Assembly: GCA_016297325.1 (NCBI GenBank)
Contig: JAEDGW010000120.1
Span: 1-7,431 of the forward strand
Length of the DNA stretch: 7,431 nt
DNA from: Coprococcus sp.
GTDB lineage: Bacteria; Bacillota; Clostridia; Lachnospirales; Lachnospiraceae
Reading direction: 5' to 3'
Shown here piece after piece: positions 1 to 5,072 of the stretch. The notes under the pieces were generated by a model. It made no database searches. It saw only the letters and a program-made list of their open reading frames with translations, and was not told where the DNA came from. Every line of letters begins with the position of its first letter. The stretch's first letter is position 1. The position numbers and the translations under genes were made by a program.

Positions 1-297
1 GATCTGATAGTGAAAAAACCGACGGATTATTCATTCCCGTCGGGACACACGGCGGCATCATTTGCGGCTGTCACGGCGTTGTTCATGAGCAGGGAAAAAA
101 TGCTGGGCGCAATATCATGCGTGATAGCGATCCTCATAGCGTTCTCAAGAATGTATCTGTATGTGCATTTTCCGACAGATATCATTGGCGGAATAGTGGT
201 AGGAGTGATAGCCGGAGTGGCAGCAGGACTTATACTCAAAGCGATTGATAAAAAACTTGCAGCCAGGGCGGCAGGTACAGATATAGAAAAGCAGTGA
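1..297 (+). CDS. PAP2-family membrane phosphatase, C-terminal part (5' end outside window)
   Basis: The frame is open from base 1 and ends at TGA 295-297, so the gene starts to the left of the window; the GTG at 10 is an internal codon, not a start. Two of the three PAP2 phosphatase motifs are visible: PSGH at 37-48, and SR-x5-H-x3-D (S at 145, H at 166, D at 178), which carries the catalytic His/Asp pair. The first motif (K-x6-RP) must lie upstream. Hydrophobic stretches before and after motif 3 are membrane helices, followed by a short basic cytoplasmic tail. The family removes phosphate from lipid phosphates at the membrane. Small bacterial members often act on undecaprenyl diphosphate (BcrC-like) or phosphatidylglycerol phosphate, and the fragment cannot separate these. 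Family assignment is firm; substrate is unknown. Confidence 0.9.
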   Translation, partial: DLIVKKPTDYSFPSGHTAASFAAVTALFMSREKMLGAISCVIAILIAFSRMYLYVHFPTDIIGGIVVGVIAGVAAGLILKAIDKKLAARAAGTDIEKQ

Positions 298-357
298 AAC
301 CCAGATTGTGATGATAAAGATTTCCAGGAACAATATGATTTGGCGGATTGTTGGTTT

Positions 358-363
358 GGAGGA
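358..363 (+). promoter_or_regulatory. Ribosome binding site of the LuxR-type regulator
   Basis: GGAGGA ends 8 nt before the ATG at 372. It decides the start: the longer frame beginning with TTG at 348 would place this site inside the coding sequence and has no site of its own. Confidence 0.8.
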
Positions 364-371
364 ATACAATT

Positions 372-1373
372 ATGAGTGAATATACCATACTGCCGTTGAT
401 CAATGCAGCATTTCAGCCGGGTGAAGCGAAAAAGATGGTAGACAGTTTTGAAGACAGGGATTTTCAGGAGATAGCACGTGCTGAATACTATTATTTTACC
501 GGGCAGGCGGAGGAGTGCAATCATATAGCAGAACGTTATCTGATGAGTAATAATATAAAATTGAAGATGTCATCCTGCCTGTTATATGTATACTCTAATC
601 TGACACTTGGCAGAGAAGCTGCATCAAGAAAAGGACTGATGGAGATTCAGAAATGTCTTGAAAAAGAGACGAAAAATCCTTCATCCGCTGAGGACAGGGC
701 TGTCAGTGTATTTGCGGGATATATGTCCTCTGTGCTTTTGCATCTTTCGGTGGATGAACTTCCGGATGTGGAGCTTTATGCAGTAACATTGCCGCCTGGA
801 ATTAAGCTGTTTTCTGCCTATGTAATAGCTCACATGGCATATTTAAAAGGCGAGTATGGCAGGGCGCTTGGAATTTGCGAGGCAGCATTGATGTTCAGGG
901 ATGATGTATATCCTATTAGTATGATCTATCTGTATTGTATGATTGCAATGTGTCAGATGAATCTGAAACATCTGCAGAAAGCAAAAGATGCATTGATGCT
1001 GGCGTGGAACGTGGCGAAAGAAGACGAATTTTTGGAACCCTTTATTGAACATCATGGTTTGCTGCAGGGACTTCTGGAGTCATGTATCCGCAAGGAGGAT
1101 TCAAAACTATATAACAAATTATCTGATAAAGTCATTGCCTTTAGCAGGGGATGGATGTCAATCCACAATCCTATGTCAGGAAATTCAGTGACGGATGCAT
1201 TATCCACAGTGGAATTCTCGATTGCAATGCTGGCAAGCCGAGATTGGAATAATCAGGAAATTGCAGATTATCTGGGATTTTCACCCAATACGGTTAAAAC
1301 TTATCTGAGCAGGATTTATGAAAAAATGAATATAAATAAGAGGGATGAGCTGAAAAATTATATGCTGAAATAG
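372..1373 (+). CDS. LuxR-type HTH transcriptional regulator with TPR-like N-terminal region
   Basis: Protein of 333 residues. The C-terminal end (about residues 277-332) is a LuxR/GerE-type helix-turn-helix, with the core NNQEIADYLGFSPNTVKTYL and the following R-I-Y-E-K-M-N-I, typical of this fold. The remainder is helical and soluble. Segments near 38-57, 148-175 and 184-214 have the A/G/Y spacing of tetratricopeptide-like helix pairs. There is no response-regulator receiver domain with its phospho-acceptor Asp, and no Walker motif, so this is neither a classic two-component regulator nor a full MalT-type ATPase. The ligand is unknown. The gene begins 74 bp after the PAP2 gene and is followed 116 bp later by a secreted CxxC-repeat protein on the same strand, a possible target. 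The DNA-binding assignment is strong; the target is inference. No convincing promoter was seen in 298-357; a TATGAT at 334-339 lacks a good -35. Confidence 0.88.
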   Translation: MSEYTILPLINAAFQPGEAKKMVDSFEDRDFQEIARAEYYYFTGQAEECNHIAERYLMSNNIKLKMSSCLLYVYSNLTLGREAASRKGLMEIQKCLEKETKNPSSAEDRAVSVFAGYMSSVLLHLSVDELPDVELYAVTLPPGIKLFSAYVIAHMAYLKGEYGRALGICEAALMFRDDVYPISMIYLYCMIAMCQMNLKHLQKAKDALMLAWNVAKEDEFLEPFIEHHGLLQGLLESCIRKEDSKLYNKLSDKVIAFSRGWMSIHNPMSGNSVTDALSTVEFSIAMLASRDWNNQEIADYLGFSPNTVKTYLSRIYEKMNINKRDELKNYMLK

Positions 1374-1385
1374 GAAAATATACAT

Positions 1386-1398
1386 TTTCGTATCGAAA
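1386..1398. promoter_or_regulatory. Small dyad, possible operator upstream of the secreted-protein gene
   Basis: TTTCG-TAT-CGAAA is a perfect 5-bp inverted repeat with a 3-base centre. It lies about 40-50 bp upstream of the transcription start expected from the extended -10 at 1425-1433, a usual place for an activator site. Binding by the neighbouring LuxR-type protein is a guess. A 5-bp dyad can easily arise by chance. Confidence 0.2.
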
Positions 1399-1408
1399 CG
1401 GAGATTAC

Positions 1409-1477
1409 ATGGAAGAAGTCAAAATGATAAAATCTTTATATACAGAAATCACTACCCAAATTCAATTTTATTTATAA
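1409..1477 (+). CDS. Possible 22-residue small ORF before the secreted-protein gene
   Basis: ATG at 1409 reads MEEVKMIKSLYTEITTQIQF plus two residues (Tyr, Leu) and stops at TAA 1475-1477. A weak ribosome site (ACGGAG, 1398-1403) lies 5 nt upstream of the ATG. The stop codon overlaps the A-residues of the AAGGGGG ribosome site of the next gene, which would allow translational coupling. The peptide has no recognised family. The extended -10 candidate at 1425-1433 lies inside it; if that promoter is the real one, this ORF is not on the transcript. Could be chance. Confidence 0.22.
   Translation: MEEVKMIKSLYTEITTQIQFYL
1425..1433 (+). promoter_or_regulatory. Possible extended -10 promoter of the secreted-protein gene
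   Basis: TGATAAAAT fits an extended -10 (TGn followed by TAAAAT, one mismatch to TATAAT). No good -35 lies 17 bp upstream. Initiation near 1440 would give a leader of about 50 nt before the ATG at 1490. Weak on its own, but the best promoter-like site in the 116-bp gap. Confidence 0.3.
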
Positions 1478-1489
1478 GGGGGAAACTAT

Positions 1490-2725
1490 ATGAAGAGAAG
1501 AATTTTGACCACCCTGTTCACTATGTGCATGGTGCTGATACTGTTGCAAATACCGGCATATGCGGGCAAAGCCTATTGCGACATCTGTGGTAAATGGGTA
1601 AGTACAACCGGAACTTATGAATACAAAGACGCTGGATATCATTGGCATCACGTTTATTGCACAGAATGTGGCACTAATATCACCAATCCACGTTCTGCGC
1701 ATGTGTGGAGCGGAACGGCAACCTGCACAAGCGGACAGACTTGCACGATATGCGGCGGAACATCCACCCCGCCCGGACATGATTGGAACTCAAACTGGAT
1801 TTCGGATGAAAACAATCATTGGCATGAGTGTAATGTCTGCGCAGAAAAGGGCGATGTTGGAGAACATATTTGGAATGATGGCACTATAACTACTTCCCCA
1901 ACCTGCACAACAGAGGGGGAGAGAAAGTATACTTGCATTGGATGCGGCAGAATAAAAACAGAGACGATCCAAGCTACGGGTCACGACCTCGTGCATCACG
2001 ATGCACAGGCTGTGACTTGCACCGAAAACGGTTGGGAAGCTTACGATACCTGCAGTAACTGTGATTACACCACCTATACGGAGATTCCTGCAACAGGAGA
2101 GCACACAGAAAAGACTACGGTCACAAAGGCAACTATGAAGAGCAACGGCAAGATAGTTGTAAGCTGTTCTGTATGTGAAAAGCTGATCTCATCAAAGGAT
2201 GTACCAAAGATAGCGGGCATAACACTGTCATCAACGGAACATACCTACAATGGCAATGTCAGAAAACCGGTCGTTACAGTAAAAGACAGCACGGGAAAGA
2301 AGCTTGGAAGTACAGCGTACACACTCACTTATTCCGCTGGAAGAAAGTATGTGGGAAGATACACTGTGACTATCAGATTCAAGGGCAATTACAGCGGATC
2401 TGTTACGAAGATATTTACTATAAAACCGAAGACCACAAGTATTTCAAGGATTACTGCGGCGAATAATCGGTTGACGATCAAGTGGGCAAGGCAGTCTGTG
2501 CAGACTACAGGTTATCAGCTGCAGTACTGTACTTCATCAACATTTGCCGGAGCAAAGACAGTTACTATAGCGAAGCCTGCAACCACAAGCTATACTGCAT
2601 CAAAACTTCTGGCAAAGAAGAAATATTATGTGAGAATCCGTACTTATAAGAGGGTTACTCAGAATGGAACGACAAAGACATATTATTCAAAATGGAGCAG
2701 TACAAAGTCTGCCACAACTAAGTAG
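1490..2725 (+). CDS. Secreted CxxC-repeat protein with Ig-like and fibronectin type III modules
   Basis: Protein of 411 residues with a strong ribosome site (AAGGGGG, 1476-1482) 7 nt before the ATG. Residues 1-25 form a Sec signal peptide: basic MKRR, hydrophobic core, and a likely cut after AYA. Residues 26-235 contain seven CxxC pairs (C30/33, 57/60, 85/88, 114/117, 149/152, 188/191, 226/229). Several are followed by GH or GEH motifs (H97, H126, H165, H204), giving irregular repeats of about 30-40 residues that look like metal-binding or disulfide-linked modules. Residues about 242-312 resemble a bacterial Ig-like module with the YNG...GNYSG...FTI pattern, and about 313-410 resemble an FN3 domain ending in YYSKWS. 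There is no LPxTG anchor, transmembrane tail, dockerin or catalytic motif. This architecture is common in surface or secreted proteins of gut Clostridia; the function is unknown, with adhesion or glycan/matrix contact only a guess. The LuxR-type gene upstream may regulate it. Confidence 0.88.
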   Translation: MKRRILTTLFTMCMVLILLQIPAYAGKAYCDICGKWVSTTGTYEYKDAGYHWHHVYCTECGTNITNPRSAHVWSGTATCTSGQTCTICGGTSTPPGHDWNSNWISDENNHWHECNVCAEKGDVGEHIWNDGTITTSPTCTTEGERKYTCIGCGRIKTETIQATGHDLVHHDAQAVTCTENGWEAYDTCSNCDYTTYTEIPATGEHTEKTTVTKATMKSNGKIVVSCSVCEKLISSKDVPKIAGITLSSTEHTYNGNVRKPVVTVKDSTGKKLGSTAYTLTYSAGRKYVGRYTVTIRFKGNYSGSVTKIFTIKPKTTSISRITAANNRLTIKWARQSVQTTGYQLQYCTSSTFAGAKTVTIAKPATTSYTASKLLAKKKYYVRIRTYKRVTQNGTTKTYYSKWSSTKSATTK

Positions 2726-2874
2726 ATTGCATCATATTGGACGGCAAGGGAGCATGGCAAAAATATAGATTGATGTATCAGGTGTATACTCATCCAAAAT
2801 ACATTGAGCACGAGAAGAGGTTCTTTGAAGGAGTCAATAAGAGATATACAGAGTATACAAAACGGGTGGAGTGA
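2722..2874 (+). pseudogene. Short open frame, possible C-terminal gene remnant
   Basis: Between the secreted-protein gene and its terminator a frame stays open for 50 codons and stops at TGA 2872-2874, inside the left arm of the terminator hairpin. From the ATG at 2773 it reads 33 residues, beginning MYQVYTHPKYIEHEKRFFEG and continuing with a charged, helical-looking tail rich in Lys, Arg and Tyr. No ribosome site precedes this ATG, and no upstream start has one. The composition looks protein-like, so it may be the end of a decayed gene. It is not recognised and may be chance. Confidence 0.2.
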
Positions 2875-2898
2875 TAAGTTTTATCACTCCACTTTTTT
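2866..2898 (+). terminator. Intrinsic terminator, 12-bp stem and six T
   Basis: GTGGAGTGATAA (2866-2877) pairs perfectly with TTATCACTCCAC (2881-2892) across a 3-base loop and is followed by TTTTTT (2893-2898). It ends transcription from the secreted-protein gene, whose stop is 140 bp upstream. The T-run is immediately followed by the group II intron relic. Confidence 0.92.
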
Positions 2899-3006
2899 GT
2901 GCGCCTTGCGGCGCGCGCTTCTAATGGGTGAAAGTCCCTAATCCGCCTTAGTAGTGGGAAGGATATAGCCAAGACCAAGGGTGACCTATTCATAGCAGCG
3001 GATTAG
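2899..3006 (+). mobile_element. 5' relic of a group II intron (start of domain I), no maturase
   Basis: The sequence begins GTGCGCC, matching the GUGYG 5' boundary of bacterial group II introns. A GC-rich stem follows, then GGGTGAAAGTCCC (2926-2938) and a stretch through TAGTAGTGGGAAGGATATAGCC to CCAAGGGTG (2975-2983) that strongly resembles domain I of bacterial group II introns (recalled, not searched). The likeness fades after about 2983. No reverse transcriptase/maturase ORF and no domain V hairpin lie between here and 3297, so only the 5' end remains. Its place directly after a terminator T-run is the known target choice of class C (IIC) introns; whether this relic is class C cannot be settled from the fragment. 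CTAATCCGC (2938-2946) pairs perfectly with GCGGATTAG (2998-3006). The right boundary is uncertain (2983-3006). Confidence 0.75.
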
Positions 3007-3057
3007 ATTGTCTTTAAATACACAGAAATTTCACAAACAAAACGCCTCTGTATACTA

Positions 3058-3086
3058 TTGACATTAAAAAATAGAAGTATTAATAT
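3058..3086 (+). promoter_or_regulatory. Sigma-A-type promoter of the ABC exporter operon
   Basis: TTGACA (3058-3063, perfect -35), a 17-bp spacer, then TAATAT (3081-3086, five of six for -10). Transcription should start near 3091-3094, giving a leader of about 200 nt before the first gene. It is the best promoter in the window. Confidence 0.82.
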
Positions 3087-3114
3087 TTATGCAACTTGCG
3101 TCAAATCACACATA

Positions 3115-3182
3115 GCTGACGATCAGATATCGCATATCATAAATCAAATTCCTGATTTTGTGCATCTGAGGATTCTGTCAGC
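3115..3182 (+). promoter_or_regulatory. Long imperfect stem-loop in the ABC operon leader
   Basis: Nested pairings form one arm: GCTGAC (3115-3120) with GTCAGC (3177-3182); TCAGAT (3123-3128) with ATCTGA (3164-3169); GCA (3132-3134) with TGC (3161-3163); AAATCA (3141-3146) with TGATTT (3153-3158), closing a 6-base loop. That is 21 pairs over 68 nt, starting about 22 nt into the predicted transcript. A competing helix, CGTCA (3099-3103) with TGACG (3117-3121), would disrupt the basal stem. No T-run follows, so it is not a simple terminator. It matches no riboswitch class I can name. A role in regulating the exporter is inference. Confidence 0.45.
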
Positions 3183-3190
3183 ATTTCAAA

Positions 3191-3265
3191 ATGAAAAAAG
3201 GTGGCTATGAATGTAACTATATGGACTATATGTATGAAAAGATAGATATAGTTGTTAGAGCATAA
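3191..3265 (+). CDS. Possible 24-residue leader ORF ahead of the ABC operon
   Basis: ATG at 3191 reads MKKGGYECNYMDYMYEKIDI plus four residues (Val, Val, Arg, Ala) and stops at TAA 3263-3265, 32 bp before the ABC gene start. It lies on the predicted leader, right after the stem-loop. No ribosome site is seen before the ATG, which argues against efficient translation. Drug exporters of this type (for example BmrCD) can be controlled through a leader peptide, which is the only reason to list it. Confidence 0.18.
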   Translation: MKKGGYECNYMDYMYEKIDIVVRA

Positions 3266-3283
3266 ACACCCGATATATATCAC

Positions 3284-3290
3284 AAGGAGG
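3284..3290 (+). promoter_or_regulatory. Ribosome binding site of the first ABC subunit
   Basis: AAGGAGG, 7 nt before the ATG at 3298, fixes the start. A perfect 10-bp palindrome GATATATATC (3272-3281) sits just upstream; it is AT-rich and may be incidental. Confidence 0.88.
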
Positions 3291-3297
3291 AAATAGA

Positions 3298-5049
3298 ATG
3301 ATCAAAACATTGCTTGGTCAGGTGGGCGAGTACAAGAAGGATTCGATACTCACACCTGTATTTACGGCGGCAGAGGTCTTCATGGAGATCCTCATTCCAT
3401 TTGTGACCGCCAAGATAATCGATGAGGGAATCAACGGACAGGACATGAGCAAGGTGTATATGTATGGCGGACTTATGCTTGTTTTGGCTTTCCTGAGTCT
3501 TTTCTTTGGAGTGATGGCGGGCAAATATGCAGCCAGTGCTTCGACGGGATTTGCATGTAACCTGAGAGAGGGCATGTACAGGAACTTGCAGGAATTTTCA
3601 TTTACGAATATCGACAAGTTCAGCACCGCCAGTCTTATAACACGAATGACAACTGATGTGACAAATGTACAGAATGCGTACCAGATGCTCATACGAATAG
3701 CGGTCAGAGCACCACTCATGCTCATTTGCAGTATGATAATGTGCTTTACCATCAACGTGGAGCTGTCCCTTGTATTTGTGGCAGCACTTGTGGTTCTGGC
3801 ATTTGGATTGTTCTACATCATATTCAAGGTGACACCTATATTTGACGAGGTATTCAGAAACTACGATAACCTGAATGCCAGCGTTCAGGAGAATGTATCG
3901 GCGATAAGAGTTGTAAAGGCATTTGTCAGGGAAGAATACGAGGATAAGAAGTTTGGGAAGGCAGCAGAGGTTCTTGCGGAACTGTCCATAAAGGCGGAGA
4001 GCCTGCTGGCTTTTAACAATCCAATCATGATGTTCGTCATCTTCACATGTATGATGCTCCTCTCGTGGATCGGAGCGCACTTTATAGTCGGCGGCAGCAT
4101 GACGACAGGTAATCTCACGTCACTTTTCAGCTATGTCATGAGCATGATGATGTCGCTGATGATGTTGTCCATGGTATTTGTCATGATCTCCATGAGCATG
4201 GCAAGTATGAGACGTATATCTGAGGTCCTTGAGGAGACTCCGACCATGACAAATCCTGATGAGCCGATCATGGAGGTGCCTGATGGAAGAATAGATTTCA
4301 ATCATGTGGATTTTGTGTATAAGGCCGGAAGTGCTGAGGATACACTGAAAGATATAGATATTCACATAAAGTCCGGTGAGACGGTCGGCGTGATAGGTGG
4401 AACCGGATGCGGTAAGTCAACATTTGTCAATCTGATAAGCAGACTGTATGATGTGAAGCCGGATGGAGGTTCGGTCTGTGTCGGAGGTCACGACGTGCGT
4501 GATTATGACATGGAGACCATCAGAAATGAGGTTGCCGTCGTGCTTCAGAAGAACGTGTTGTTCTCAGGCACGATACTTGACAACCTGAGATGGGGCAAGG
4601 AGGATGCCACGGAGGAAGAGTGCCGTGAGGTGTGCGCGCTTGCCTGTGCGGATGAGTTCATAGACAGGATGCCGGATGGATACAACACATGGATCGAGCA
4701 GGGCGGAAGCAATGTGTCCGGTGGTCAGAAGCAGAGACTTTGTATTGCAAGAGCACTGCTCAAGAGCCCTAAGGTGCTTATCCTTGATGATTCCACAAGT
4801 GCCGTGGATACCGCTACGGATGCGAAGATCAGACAGGCATTTGCAACCAAGATACCGAACACCACCAAGATCATAATCTCACAGAGAATATCAAGTGTGC
4901 AGGATGCTGACAGGATCATAGTTCTGGATAACGGAATGGTCAGCGGCTTCGACACACATGAGAATCTGCTCAGAAATAACGTGATATATAAGGAAATCTA
5001 CGACGTACAGATGTCTGGCGGCGGAGATTTCGATGAGAAGATGAATTAA
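3298..5049 (+). CDS. Heterodimeric ABC exporter, degenerate-site subunit (LmrC/BmrC/TM287-like)
   Basis: Protein of 583 residues: an N-terminal six-helix type IV (ABCB-like) exporter membrane domain (about 15-310), then a nucleotide-binding domain (about 330-570). Visible motifs: Walker A GGTGCGKS (367-374), Q-loop Gln417, signature VSGGQ (473-477), Walker B VLILDD (493-498). Two key residues are changed: Asp498 replaces the catalytic Glu, and Gln529 (ISQR) replaces the switch His. This is the pattern of the non-hydrolysing subunit in heterodimeric exporters, whose canonical signature completes the active site of its partner. It acts in the cytoplasmic membrane and exports a substrate that cannot be read from sequence (drugs, lipids or peptides are all known for relatives). 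It is first gene of a two-gene operon behind a strong promoter and a structured leader. The partner gene starts 23 bp after its stop. Methionine-rich stretch near 279-303 is part of a membrane helix. Confidence 0.93.
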   Translation: MIKTLLGQVGEYKKDSILTPVFTAAEVFMEILIPFVTAKIIDEGINGQDMSKVYMYGGLMLVLAFLSLFFGVMAGKYAASASTGFACNLREGMYRNLQEFSFTNIDKFSTASLITRMTTDVTNVQNAYQMLIRIAVRAPLMLICSMIMCFTINVELSLVFVAALVVLAFGLFYIIFKVTPIFDEVFRNYDNLNASVQENVSAIRVVKAFVREEYEDKKFGKAAEVLAELSIKAESLLAFNNPIMMFVIFTCMMLLSWIGAHFIVGGSMTTGNLTSLFSYVMSMMMSLMMLSMVFVMISMSMASMRRISEVLEETPTMTNPDEPIMEVPDGRIDFNHVDFVYKAGSAEDTLKDIDIHIKSGETVGVIGGTGCGKSTFVNLISRLYDVKPDGGSVCVGGHDVRDYDMETIRNEVAVVLQKNVLFSGTILDNLRWGKEDATEEECREVCALACADEFIDRMPDGYNTWIEQGGSNVSGGQKQRLCIARALLKSPKVLILDDSTSAVDTATDAKIRQAFATKIPNTTKIIISQRISSVQDADRIIVLDNGMVSGFDTHENLLRNNVIYKEIYDVQMSGGGDFDEKMN

Positions 5050-5057
5050 TATAGGTG

Positions 5058-5065
5058 AAAGGAGG
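5058..5065 (+). promoter_or_regulatory. Ribosome binding site that sets the start of the second ABC subunit
   Basis: AAAGGAGG ends 7 nt before the ATG at 5073. The frame could be extended upstream to a GTG at 5055, but that would put this site within the coding sequence and leave the GTG without one, so ATG 5073 is preferred. Confidence 0.85.
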
Positions 5066-5072
5066 AAGCAGG

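Noticed and set aside
348..371. TTG start for the LuxR-type regulator
   Set aside because: GGAGGA at 358-363 is correctly spaced for ATG 372 and would be internal to the longer frame.
3272..3281. GATATATATC palindrome as an operator for the ABC operon
   Set aside because: It is a simple AT-alternating run in AT-rich DNA and lies far downstream of the promoter, next to the ribosome site; chance is the simpler account.
3007..3297. A MarR- or TetR-type regulator gene before the exporter
   Set aside because: Such genes often precede exporters of this kind, but no frame here is long enough.
5055..5072. GTG start for the second ABC subunit
   Set aside because: The strong AAAGGAGG site would lie inside the coding sequence, and the GTG has no site of its own; ATG 5073 fits.
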